Origin: Rhea pennata
Lineage: Eukaryota; Chordata; Aves; Rheiformes; Rheidae
Reading direction: 5' to 3'
Assembly (NCBI RefSeq): GCF_028389875.1
Contig: NC_084672.1
Span: forward strand, 682,001-746,000
DNA: 64,000 nucleotides
Shown here in pieces: positions 25,853-38,100 of the stretch (positions within the stretch are counted from its first letter, which is position 1; each line of letters starts with the position of its first letter). The position numbers and the translations under genes are program-made. The notes beneath the pieces are model-generated. The model did not search any database, was not told the DNA's origin, and saw nothing but the letters and a program-made list of their open reading frames with translations.

Positions 25853-26128
25853 ATGCAGAAAGGGATGCGGCTCAATGACGGGCACGTCACCTACCTGGGG
25901 CTGCTGGCGAAGAAGGACGGCGCCAGGAAGGGCTATCTGAGCAAGAGGAGCTCCGACAACACAAAATGGCACACCAAGTGGTTCGCGCTGCTGCAGAACA
26001 TGCTCTTCTACTTCGAGACCGACTCCAGCTCCAGGCCCTCCGGGCTCTACCTGCTCGAGGGCTGCGTCTGCGACCGGGCACCCTCTCCCAAGCCCTCCCT
26101 CTCGGCCAAAGACTCCCTGGAGAAGCAG
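25853..26128 (+). CDS. RASGRF1: RASGRF1 exon 1, residues 1-92
   Basis: Begins [10 protein letters not shown] and carries the first strands of PH1 ([23 protein letters not shown]). ATG context is ccaccacgATGc. Ends in phase 0 at EKQ with donor gtacgt. The 10,361-base intron that follows is described separately. Confidence 0.97.
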
Positions 26129-29100
26129 GTACGTGGGACGGGGCCCCGCCACACGGAGGGGGGAAGCCCTGGCCGCGACCCCGCTCTCCCCCTCCCCCGC
26201 ACCGCAGCCGAGGGGCACCGCGCTGCCGGCGCCCGCGGCCCCTTTCCCCACCGCTCCGGGGTCTCGCTGCAGCCCCGCCCGCCGCCGGGACCTTCCCCAC
26301 GCGTGACCGGGGCCGAGGGCGAGCCGGGGCCGCGCCGCGAGGATGCCGCGGCCCGCGGAGGGGCTCTCCGCGCGGCCCGTGCGCCGCGCTCCCCCCGCGC
26401 CGGCGACCTCCCTAGTTAGCGGGGAGCCGGGCACTGCCCGGGGAGGCCCCCCCCGGCCCCCCATCACGGCTAATTAGCCGCGGTTAATTAGGCGGCTCGG
26501 TGCGGCGCGGGGGCGCCCCCCGGCGGCCGCGGGCCGCGCCGTTCCGCAGCGGAGCCGGTTGCCCCACGCGTGTCCGCGGCGCAGCCCCGTGGGAGCGGGT
26601 TCCCCGCGCGGCGCTGCGGCCCGGCAAGTTTTACCCCGCGAGGCCGCGGGGGGAGACGGGGCTGTGGCGTGGACGGGGCCGCCGGGCCGCAGCAGGATGG
26701 CTGGCGAGTTGGCTTTCAGGATTTCACGGCCGAAGCAAAGTCCTTAAATAGGTGTTTGCGCGTGTGGACGAGGGGGTGGGAGTTTTCTCCTCCGTGGCAG
26801 CAGGCTCAGCTCGGCCCCGGTGTTTATGAAGATGCTGGCAGGGAAATGCGAATCCCCAAACACCGCGCAGCGCCCGCAGCTTCGGAAATGGATATGCTGG
26901 GCGCAGCACAGGGGGAGGCGCGGGGCCTTGTTTCCACCCGGATTTTGCTCAGGTCGTGCTTCTTGCCCATGCCATTTAGTGCTTGGGTCACGGGCACGGC
27001 TGGAAGAGCAGCACTTCTGGCTGCCCAGGTCGTGGGGAGAGCAGAGCCTAGTGCTCCACATGCCACATGCAACGTTTTACTTGTCTGCAGTGCTTACCGC
27101 CAGATGCTAATATCTGCAGGTGGAAATTGCACTGAAAATCAAATGCGTTAGGAGACCCTTGCAGAATGCAGGTCCCCCTGGGCTCCCTCGCTGTGCCTCA
27201 GGACCGGGCAGCCCAGAAGGCAATACGTAACAGACCTCGGAGCAGATTTCTGCACCTGCATACACCTTTCGCAAGTGTGCGGGGTGGCACCGAGCAGCAT
27301 TGCCTGAAATGTTAGAAACCTCTGGTCGGTCTGTCTAGGTGTCATTTGCTGGCGTTTTGGGTGCATCTAAATGCTCGGGCAGTAGAGATATGTATGCCAG
27401 GTGACAGTGGGATAGGAAGGACAGGTTTTCAGCCTGGGAATGCAAATAAATCTCTGCCCGTCACTGCCGTAGTTTCCAAAATCACCTCCAGTCTAATGAA
27501 CGTAGACAGGAGCTGGCTTATTGCAGCTGAATTCACCCCTCAAACGCTGCACCTTGAGTGCAGCAGCACACCAAGCTGAATGCCCGTGCCCGAGAAGGTA
27601 CAGTAAAGCCCTTTGTGAAGATTAGCTAGTGTTGTTTTCTCATCGCTCAAAGCCCAGGCTGTGTGCTTGTAGGAGTCACACATTTTGGGTCCAGCTCTGC
27701 AGCTCTTGCATAATTTTTGCCTAAGCAGAACTCCCCGTGAAATGCTTGCGAGCACTGCCTGAAGGACTGCAGGACAGGACCCCAGAGAGACCGGTGGAGC
27801 CAAGTGACTGGATATAGGGATATGAGCCACTTTTAATTAATTGACGCTGGCTAACCATGGCATGCTCAGCTCTCTGAAAAGCCCTGCTGTGACAGCAAGG
27901 CAGTGCAATACCACCAGGATCACTGGACTATTTCACTATGCAGATTGAAATACCCTTTTTTTGGCAACAGCTGTGCCTTCTAGCAGCCCTAGTCTTGCAC
28001 TGGAGCAGCCTCCCGCTACTTACCTGAGCGCTTACCAGAGCAGCCACGGGTGCGCGTCTGCACGGGTGGGGGCCACCGCTGCCCTGTGCTGGCACACGCA
28101 TCCCTTCAGATAGCAGCGCAATAGATGCTGTTCGGCGTTCCTTGCCGGGCTTAAATCAAGCTCGCCAGCCCCATTCTCACTCTTCCTGTTGATACAGGAG
28201 GAATTTTACATCACGTAAACATTACAGGGAGGATGTCACAATCTCTTCTGATTTCTGAGTGCACCTGGAAGAATTATCCTCAGTGTAAATGGGGGATTGC
28301 TGTCACAACGCAGTAAGATCCTGCCAGATCTTCCTTCACACTAAATATTTACAAGGCCATTGATCTGCACTGATTTACAAAGGTTTAGCATCTGGCTCAT
28401 AATTTTCTATAATTCATTGGGACAAATTTAAATGAAAGTGCTCAAGCACTTGAATGCCCATTGCTTTGCAAACTAATTAATTGCATACCAGATGAGATAA
28501 GCAGCAGAATATTTATGGTGCAGATCTGCAACACTGTCTGTCCAGGACAGTGAGAGCAAGAAAATGGCTAGCAAAGCCTGCAGGTTTCAGAAAGAAAGGT
28601 GTCACAGTTCTGCAAAACAATGTTTTCTTCCAACTCACCTGGCACAGAGACATGTTTAGCATCGCCGCTCTTTGAAAGGAAGGTTCTGAGGAAATTTCTA
28701 GCAATGCCACTGATCACCATTAATTGTCTTCTGAGGACGTTTATCCAACTAGACAGTTACAGCTCAAACTGTGAGGACAGTATTCCCTTCAGCAGAGGAG
28801 TTTCAGATTTAGATTCCTTCTTAACTGGAGTAAAACCTGAAAGGTTTCAAATTCTCCACAAAGGAGAAATTTTTAAAAATGAGTCTTTGACAAATACCCT
28901 CTTTTTTGAAGTTCAAATATTTTGCTTTGCTGTGGGGCATCTTTCCTAGGAACGCAGTGCATTTGTAGCATACATCATATATGAGACTAAGGGGACGAAG
29001 TTATTTGAAAACTGAAACGCTAAGCGGGGGATTCGGACACCTCTGGAAACTTTCTTTTCTGTTTATGTTCTGCTTTTCCTGAGGTTAAATTTCCTTCGAA

Positions 29101-32100
29101 TCAGTTGCCGTTCGCAGACTGTTGTAACCTGGGGCGGGCCCCGGCGGCGGAGGAGGCTCTGCCCCGCGGGGCCGCTGGGGCTGCGCCGTGGCGGTGGGGC
29201 GCGGGGTGCGTCTCGGCGCCGGCGCGTCCCCTGCACGGCCGCGGCACGTGGCAGCGGGGTCCCCTCGCCACGGGGGAGCCCGGCGGGGCTCTGCCCTCGG
29301 GCCGTGGAGCGTGGCGCAGCGCAGCACCTCTCGGCCTTCTCCTCCGCGGGGCTCCGCCGTCGGGCCCCTCCCCGGGGTCGGACCTCCTCCCCGAGCCGGG
29401 CAGCGGGCGTCGCAGCCGGGCTTGCCGCCCAGACCAGGATCGGGGGCGGATATCCAGGCTGCACCCTCGTGCCGTGAGCTATTCTTAACCAGCAGCCCTC
29501 TGAGTCTCAGACGAGAGCCAACATGACGCTGAGTCAAGTGGTAGCGCTGAGCAAAACCCTTGACTTGAAACTCAGAAGCACTCCGAAGCGACGAGTCTTT
29601 TTTTTCCCCACAAAGCCTAGGCTGCTTTTGTGAACGTACAGTAGATAACTGCAGATTTTTTATCATCTCTAAAGATTTTACCAATGATAAAATTTATTGT
29701 CTGTGCTCTCAGGGAGGCAGTGGCGACTCAAGGAAACATTTTGCAATATGATGAAAAGCTGAAGATGGGCCGGTCAGGGTTGAAGTGCTTGGCCTTGCTT
29801 TCCAGCCTGATGGCCAGAGGGCTTGTAGAAACTGCTCCTACCAGCACTTCTGGGAATGAGACCATCTGCCACCCCCAGAGTGCATCCAGCCCTGGCCCTG
29901 CTCATGCTCCCTGCACGGGGACATCTCCCCGGCAGGACGCGGTGCAGCAGCCCGGCGTGTCCCTGCATGGGGACATCTCCCCGGCAGGACATTGTGCAGC
30001 AGCCCGGCGTGTCCCTGCACGGGGACATCTCCCCAGTAGGACGCGGTGCAGCAGCCCGGCGTGTCCCTGCACGGGGACGTCTCCCCAGTAGGACGCGGTG
30101 CAGCAGCCCGGCGTGTCCCTGCATGGGGACATCTCCCCAGCAGGACGTTGTGCAGCAGCCCAGCGTGTCTCTGCATGGGGACGTCTCCCCAGTAGGACGC
30201 GGTGCAGCAGCCCGGCATGTCCCTGCATGGGGACGTCTCCCCAGCAGGACGTTGTGCAGCAGCCCGGCGTGTCCCTGCATGGGGACGTCTCCCCAGCAGG
30301 ACGTTGTGCAGCAGCCCAGCGTGTCCCTGCACGGGGACATCTCCCCGGCAGGACGCGGTGCAGCAGCCCGGCGTGTCCCTGCACGGGGACGTCTTCCCAG
30401 CAGGACGTTGTGCAGCAGCCCGGCGTGTCCCTGCATGGGGACATCTCCCCAGCAGGACGCGGCGCAGCAGCCCGGCGTGTCCCTGCACGGGGACGTCTCC
30501 CCGGCAGGACGCTGCGCAGCAGCCCGGCGTGTCCCTGCACGGGGACATCTCCCCGGCAGGATGCGGCGCAGCAGCCCGGCGTGTCCCTGCACGGGGACGT
30601 CTCCCCAGTAGGACGCGGTGCAGCAGCCCGGCGTGTCCCTGCACGGGGACATCTCCCCGGCAGGACGCGGCGCAGCAGCCCGGCGTGTCCCTGCATGGGG
30701 ACGTCTCCCCAGTAGGACCCGGTGCAGCAGCCCGGCGTGTCCCTGCACGGGGACGTCTCCCCGGCAGGACGCGGTGCAGCAGCCCGGCGTGTCCCTGCAT
30801 GGGGACGTCTCCCCAGTAGGACGTGGTGCAGCAGCCCGGCGTGTCCCTGCACGGGGACATCTCCCCGGCAGGACGCGGTGCAGCAGCCCGGCGTGTCCCT
30901 GCATGGGGACGTCTCCCCAGTAGGACGCGGTGCAGCAGCCCGGCGTGTCCCTGCACGGGGACATCTCCCCGGCAGGACGCGGCGCAGCAGCCCGGCGTGT
31001 CCCTGCATGGGGACGTCTCCCCGGCAGGACGCGGTGCAGCAGCCCGGCGTGTCCCTGCATGGGGACGTCTCCCCAGTAGGACGTTGTGCAGCAGCCCGGC
31101 GTGTCCCTGCACGGGGACATCTCCCCGGCAGGACGCGGTGCAGCAGCCCGGCGTGTCCCTGCATGGGGACGTCTCCCCGGCAGGACGCGGTGCAGCAGCC
31201 CGGCGTGTCCCTGCATGGGGACGTCTCCCCAGTAGGACGTGGTGCAGCAGCCCGGCGTGTCCCTGCACGGGGACATCTCCCCGGCAGGACACGGCGCAGC
31301 AGCCCGGCGTGTCCCTGCACGGGGACGTCTCCCCGGCAGGACGCGGCGCAGCAGCCCGGCGTGTCCCTGCACGGGGACGTCTCCCCAGCAGGACATTGTG
31401 CAGCAGCCCAGCGTGTCCCTGCACGGGGACATCTCCCCGGCAGGACGCGGCGCAGCAGCCCGGCGTGTCCCTGCACGGGGACGTCTCCCCGGCAGGACGC
31501 GGCGCAGCAGCCCGGCGTGTCCCTGCACGGGGACGTCTCCCTGGCAGGACGTTGTGCAGCAGCCCGGCGTGTCCCTGCACGGGGACGTCTCCCCGGCAGG
31601 ACGCGGCGCAGCAGCCCGGCGTGTCCCTGCACGGGGACGTCTCCCCGGCAGGACGTTGTGCAGCAGCCCGGCGTGTCCCTGCACGGGGACGTCTCCCCAG
31701 TAGGACGTGGTGCAGCAGCCCAGCGTGTCCCTGCACGGGGACATCTCCCCGGCAGGACGCGGTGCAGCAGCCCGGCGTGTCCCTGCACGGGGACATCTCC
31801 CCGGCAGGACGCGGTGCAGCAGCCCGGCGTGTCCCTGCACGGGGACGTCTCCCCGGCAGGACGCGGTGCAGCAGCCCGGCGTGTCCCTGCATGGGGACGT
31901 CTCCCCAGTAGGACGCGGTGCAGCAGTCCGGCGTGTCCCTGCATGGGGACGTCTCCCCGGCAGGACGTTGTGCAGCAGCCCGGCGTGTCCCTGCACGGGG
32001 ACGTCTCCCCGGCAGGACGCGGTGCAGCAGCCCGGCGTGTCCCTGCATGGGGACGTCTCCCCGGCAGGACGTTGTGCAGCAGCCCGGCGTGTCCCTGCAC

Positions 32101-35100
32101 GGGGACATCTCCCCGGCAGGACGCGGCGCAGCAGCCCGGCGTGTCCCTGCACGGGGACATCTCCCCAGCAGGACGTTGTGCAGCAGCCCGGCGTGTCCCT
32201 GCACGGGGACGTCTCCCCGGCAGGACGTTGTGCAGCAGCCCGGCGTGTCCCTGCACGGGGACATCTCCCCAGCAGGACGTTGTGCAGCAGCCCAGCGTGT
32301 CCCTGCACGGGGACATCTCCCCGGCAGGACGCGGTGCAGCAGCCCAGCGTGTCCCTGCATGGGGACGTCTCCCCGGCAGGACGCGGTGCAGCAGCCCGGC
32401 GTGTCCCTGCACGGGGACGTCTCCCCGGCAGGACGCGGCGCAGCAGCCCGGCGTGTCCCTGCACGGGGACATCTCCCCGGCAGGACGCGGTGCAGCAGCC
32501 CAGCGTGTCCCTGCATGGGGACGTCTCCCCGGCAGGACGCGGTGCAGCAGCCCGGCGTGTCCCTGCATGGGGACGTCTCCCCGGCAGGACGCGGCGCAGC
32601 AGCCCAGCGTGTCCCTGCATGGGGACGTCTCCCCAGCAGGACGTTGTGCAGCAGCCCGGCGTGTCCCTGCATGGGGACGTCTCCCCAGTAGGACGCGGTG
32701 CAGCAGCCCAGCGTGTCCCTGCACGGGGACGTCTCCCCGGCAGGACGCGGCGCAGCAGCCCGGCGTGTCCCTGTCCCAGGGCTCTCGTGCGCGGCGCTCT
32801 GAATCCAGCTGCAGCAGCCAGGTTTCTGCCCAGGACGTGCTGTGCCGGGAAGGCACCCTGCGCCTCATGTTCTAGAAACCTCCGATTTGTCTTCTGGGGC
32901 GCCTGAGCGTGCTGCCGGCTGGTTCCTGTCTTCCTCATTATTCAGCTGCTGCTGATTCGGGGAAAGGGCAGTGACACAACGTGATCTGTGCGACTGATCG
33001 CGATGAAGCCGTGTTGCTCTGAGCCGAGCACCCGACACTGGTAGCTGGCTACGTCTTTGGATGCAAAACTTCCCCGGATTTGTCATGTAAATCCGAATAA
33101 GGAAATTTTTGAAAATTGTGGCCTTCTTACAGGTGTTCTGCAAACAAAGCTAAAGTCTTTGATTAAATTAGTCTCTCAGCAGTAAACATAATGCAGCTGA
33201 TAGGGATGATAAAGCACGTTGCAGGCTGAAAGCCAAGCCTGAAGTTGTATTTATTGCCACCTGTAACTCAGCTGCAGTTCAGGCCTCTGTGGTCAGTGAG
33301 GACTGGAGCAAAGTTTGCAGGGCTTGTGGACTAATCAGCGCAAGGTATGTTAAACATCCTAATCCCCTGCTACTGTTCAGGGCAGTATTTTTTTTAAATG
33401 TTGACAGATAGCTTTTTAAAAGGCTCCGATCCACCATAGTCACGATGTCACCAGAAACGCGAGTTCTGTGCTCTCGCAGAGCTGCCCTTGTCTATGGGTG
33501 TCGTTCCAAGTGCAGGTCGCTGTTGTGTGGTCGACAGTAAACATCTAGATGTCCCAAGCACCAGAGAGGTGCCACTGTTAAACGCTTTTCTGAGATTCTG
33601 CAGATCCAGAGTTCTTAGTTATCGTAAGATCAGATACTTAATCTCCAATTTCCAGAGTTTCTGCAGCTGGATGCTTAATTAATGCTTAATTTGGAGTAGG
33701 GAGAATATTATTGGATAAGCTGTCGGGCTGTCAGAGTGTTGAGGAGAAGGTGTTGCGTTTTTGCATCAAAACCCTTAGTTGAAGTAATAACAAAATATTT
33801 TTTGGCATACTGGAGTTGCCAAAGACCAGGAGTCAGCGAGCTTGGTGTGTGATAAATGAAAACGGCTGAGTGTTTTCACATAAGAGAGATGAACAAAAAC
33901 CCAAAAAATGAAACAGCATTCAAAAGTCAGGAGGGACTTTTCTCAAAATGAATTATTTTTGGAAAAATTTATGGACCATTTCTGACTAAGAGATCTCTTG
34001 GCTTAAAGAATGCTGTTTGGCTCTGCCCATCAGCTTAATCCCCCTTGATTTGTTCGTTCGGGTCTTTGCCTTGACAGCCTGCCTGTTATTCCGTTGGGAC
34101 TTTATAGCCTTTAAATTAAAACTTTTTCTAGGCTCAGGTGCTTTTACCCATTTCTGCAACAAGATGAGCACGGCAGCAACTCGGCCTTCGCACCAGGAGC
34201 GCTCAAACCTCAATGTATCCGCGGGAGATCTGAATTTCTGAACAGAAGTCACAATTTGTGGATTTAAACCTGTGCTAATGGCGAATTTGCACGTTTTCCC
34301 GCTAGCTTTCGAGGTCTGAACCCGAGGCCTCTCCTCTTCTTCAAACGCCCTCGCCCAACCGAGCCGTGAGGCCGGCGAGGCGGCGGGGCGAAAGCGAGCG
34401 GGGGTCCCCCGGGGCTCGCACGCGCGGCCGTGAGCGGCGGAGCTGCCGGCCATCGCGCCCTCCCGGCGCCGCGGGCTGGAGGTCGGCGAGGGCGAAAGCC
34501 GCCGTCTCGTCTCCTCCCTCGCCCTTTCCGTCAGCCGCGGTCGGCGGGACGAGCGGAGCGGGAGCCTCCCGTGCGCGGCCGCCTGCTCGGGGCACGCCGC
34601 TGGAAACGGGGCGGGTTGTGCCGGTGCCGCCGCGGTCTTGCTCTGCGTGGCCGGGCCGCGTTCCCAGGCCGGAGCCAGACAAGATGCTGGACGCCCGGAG
34701 CGGCCGGTCCGCGGGGAGGGAGCGGGGCGCGTCCGGGCGCCGCGGGGCTCCGCAGCCCTCGCTCGCGGCCCCGGAGCCGAGCAGAGGCGAGTCCCGGACC
34801 TCTGCAGCGTCCGGCTCTCCCAAACGGCCCTCGGTGAAGCCAGAGCGCCCTAGGCAGACGCAGCTGCGTTGGGGCCTGGGCTGGGGGCTGCACCCGCGGC
34901 CCCGCGGCCGGGGCCGGCAGCGAGAGCGGGGCGAACGGCGGAGCCAGCCTTTTCCAGCCGCTTTCTCCTTCGCTCGCGTGGCCTCACGGCGCGTTACCGG
35001 TTTCCTGGGAAACGGCAGGGAAGTGCAGGAACAGCACAGACCTGAAGCCGGTGCCGGTGCCGCCGCGCTTACCATCAGTGCCGGTGCTGTAAATGTCAAG

Positions 35101-38100
35101 GGAGGCTAAATATAGCTGCTGCATCGCGCCGTGCCGGGCGCCGTGCCGGGGCGCCGTGCCACAGTCCGTGCCGAGGCCCATGCTGTGGTCCGTGCCGGGG
35201 CACCGTGCCAAGGTCCATGCTGTGGTCCATGCCGGGGCACCGTGCCAAGGTCCGTGCTGTGGTCCATGTTGTGGTCCATGCCGGGGCACCGTGCCAAGGT
35301 CCATGCTGTGGTCCATGCTGTGGTCCGTGCCGGGGCACCGTGCCAAGGTCCGTGCCAAGGCACTGTGTCAAGATCTGTGCAAAGGTCCGTGCCAAGGCCC
35401 ATGCTGTGGTCCGTGCCGGGGCACCGTGCCAAATTCCATGTTGTGGTCCATGCCGGGGCACCGTGCCAAGGTCCGTGCTGTGGTCCATGTTGTGGTCCAT
35501 GCCGGGGCGCCATGCCAAGGTCCGTGCCAAGGTCCGTGCCAAGGCACTGTGTCAAGATCTGTGCAAAGGTCCGTGCCAAGGCCCATGCTGTGGTCCGTGC
35601 CGGGGCACCGTGCCAAGGTCCATGCTGTGGTCCATGTTGTGGTCCATGCCGGGGCACCGTGCCAAGGTCCGTGCTGTGGTCCATGTTGTGGTCCATGCCG
35701 GGGCGCCGTGCCAAGGTCCGTGCCAAGGCACTGTGTCAAGATCTGTGCAAAGGTCCGTGCCGAGGCCCATGCTGTGGTCCGTGCCGGGGCACCGTGCCAA
35801 GGTCCATGCTGAGGTCCATGCTGTGGTCCATGCTGTGGTCCGTGCCGGAGCACCGTGCCAAGGTCCATGCTGTGGTCCATGCTGTGGTCCGTGCCGGGGC
35901 ACCATGCCAAGGTCCATGCTGTGGTCCATGCTGGGGCACCGTGCCAAGGTCCATGTTGTGGTCCATGTTGTGGTCCATGTTGTGGTCCATGTTGTGGTCC
36001 ATGCTGGGGCACCGTGCCAAGGTCTGTGCCAAGGTCCGTGCCAAGGCACTGTGTCAAGATCTGTGCAAAGGTCCGTGCCATGGTCCGTGCCGTGGTTCGT
36101 GCTGGGGGTCCATGCCATGGTCCGTGCCAAGGTCCGTGCTGGGGGTCCATGGCAAGGTTGGTGCCAGGGCGCTGTGCCAGCTCCATGCCAGCTCCGTGCA
36201 GGCCCCTGCGCCCGGCAGACAGGACAAGGCTCCCGCGGGGCCGGCCCGGGCAGCTCCTTGCTCTTCTGCTGGGACGCAGCTCTCACACCCCAGGAGCGGC
36301 CGTGGCAGGCTGGGGCCTCGCACCCGGTGCTCAGCTGCCGAGGGAGCCGAGCCTGGCCGGGCCCGGCGCCGAGCGCCGCTCCCTTCCCGCCTGGCCGACG
36401 CCGGGACGCCGGGGGCTCCGGGGGCTCCGCGGCGCCTGGGGCTGGGCGAGCGAGCGGCGAGCGACGGCGCGTTGCCTTTGCTCTCGCAGCATTACTTCAC
36501 CGTGAATTTCAACCACGAGAACCAGAAGCCGCTGGAGCTGAGGACGGAGGACGCCAAGGACTGCGACGAGTGGGTCGCGGCCATCGCTCGCGCCAGGTAC
36601 CGGCCTCGGCGAGCGCGCGGCCGGCGGGAGGGGGCCGCAGTCCAGCCCCCGCGCTCGGCGTCCCGGGCGAGTTCCGTCCAAACGGCAAAGCCGCCCGGGA
36701 ACGCTCTGGCCAAGCTCGCGCTTTCCAGCGCGGAAATGTCACGGCCGCCCCGCGCGCGCCGGCGGTTCCTCCGGGCAGCGGCGGCGGTTCCTGCCGGAGA
36801 CGCTCCGGGCTGCGGCGCGGCGCCGGGAGCACCACCGCTGCGCCGCGACCCGGCGCGAGCACCCTCCGCAGCCGCCCGCCGCGCTCGCGAGACGGCCTGC
36901 GGCACGGCGGCCTGCCTCTCGCTGAGCTGTTGGAGGGTGATAGGGGCGGAAAATTTGGCCTCTGATACTTTTAGCATCCTACCGGTTCCTTAAAACTTGC
37001 ATTCGGACTCAGCTTTAATCCTCGCGTGAGATTCGAAACCTCTTCAATCGCATCAGTTCTGAGCAGAGTCAGGGCTGCTCCCGAGCTGCGAGAGCCGTCT
37101 GCAGCTTCGTCCACTGCTGCGGGGGCTGCGAGCGCGGGAGGGGGCTGCACGGGAGGGGGCTGCACGGGAGGGGGCTGCATGCTGGGGGCTGCAAGCGCAG
37201 GAAGGGGCTGCACAGGAGGGGGCTGCGTGCAGGGGGTTGCATGGGAGGGGGCTGCATGCAGGGGTCTGCACGGGAGCGGGCTGCATGGGAGGGGGCTGCG
37301 AGCACAGGAAGGGGCTGCATGGGAGGGGGCTGTGAGCGCAGGAAGGGGCTGCACAGGAGGGGGCTGTGTGCAGGGGGTTGCATGGGAGGGGGCTGCATGC
37401 AGGAGTCTGCACGGGAGCGGGCTGCATGGGAGGGGGCTGCGTGCACGGGAGGGGGCTGCACGGGAGGGGGCTGCGTGCAGGGGGCTGCACAGGACGGGGC
37501 TGCGTGCAGCGGGCTGCGTGCAGGGGGCTGCACAGGGGCTGCGCGGGGCCGGAGCGCGCTGACGGCGGCGCGGGCTCACAGTTACAGGAACCTGGCTACG
37601 GAGCACGAGGCTTTGATGCAGAAGTACCTCCATTTACTCCAGATCGTGGAAACAGAGAAGACTGTTGCCAAGCAACTTAGACAACAGATCGAGGACGGGG
37701 AAATTGAGATCGAGCGCCTGAAAGCCGAGGTGAGGAGCGGGGCCAGGGGCGGGCTCGGGAAGCGCCGGGAAAGGCCCCGTCGCCGGTCCCCTGCTTCGGA
37801 GGTGGGTGGTGGGGGAGAGATGGAGACTCCTTGGTTTTTGCCCACTTTATTTTTAGCGTGGGTGACGTGGTAGGACACCCCGCTCTGTGCTGCCTCGCTG
37901 GCATTAAAGCCAGCCGGGTAGCCCAAAGGCAGGGGAGCGAAAGGGAAGAAAGAGGCACCCGCATCGCCCCGGGGCCCCGTGGGCCTCCCCGGGAGGAGAG
38001 CAGCTTCGCGGGAGGGCCGGGTGCCGCCGGCCGCGCGCTCGGCCGAGCGGCGTCCCCGACGCTGCCCCGCGCCGGCAGCACGCGCCGCGCCGCGCCGGCT

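Noticed and set aside
24642-25940. Collagen-like Gly/Pro-rich frame leading into RASGRF1 exon 1
   Set aside because: Comes from the 24-bp repeat and the CpG island. It lacks Gly-X-Y periodicity, and its frame at exon 1 is not that of RASGRF1.
29911-32770. Possible CRISPR array
   Set aside because: Units are contiguous with no unique spacers, and the host is a vertebrate nuclear genome.
29774-32938. Open frame of about 1050 codons on the minus strand, and similar plus-strand frames
   Set aside because: It lies almost entirely within the 52-bp tandem array. The unit lacks stops, and because 52 is not a multiple of 3 every frame cycles through the same peptides. No promoter, splice signals or protein family.
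34366-35109. Frame of about 250 codons before the intron 1 modular array considered as an alternative first exon
   Set aside because: Sits in a CpG-dense block with no matching protein and no supported splice to exon 2. Composition explains the lack of stops.
35131-36993. Open frames of about 600 codons in both strands of intron 1
   Set aside because: Explained by the stop-free 12-13-bp modular repeat. The true exon 2 lies at 36490-36596 in one of them.
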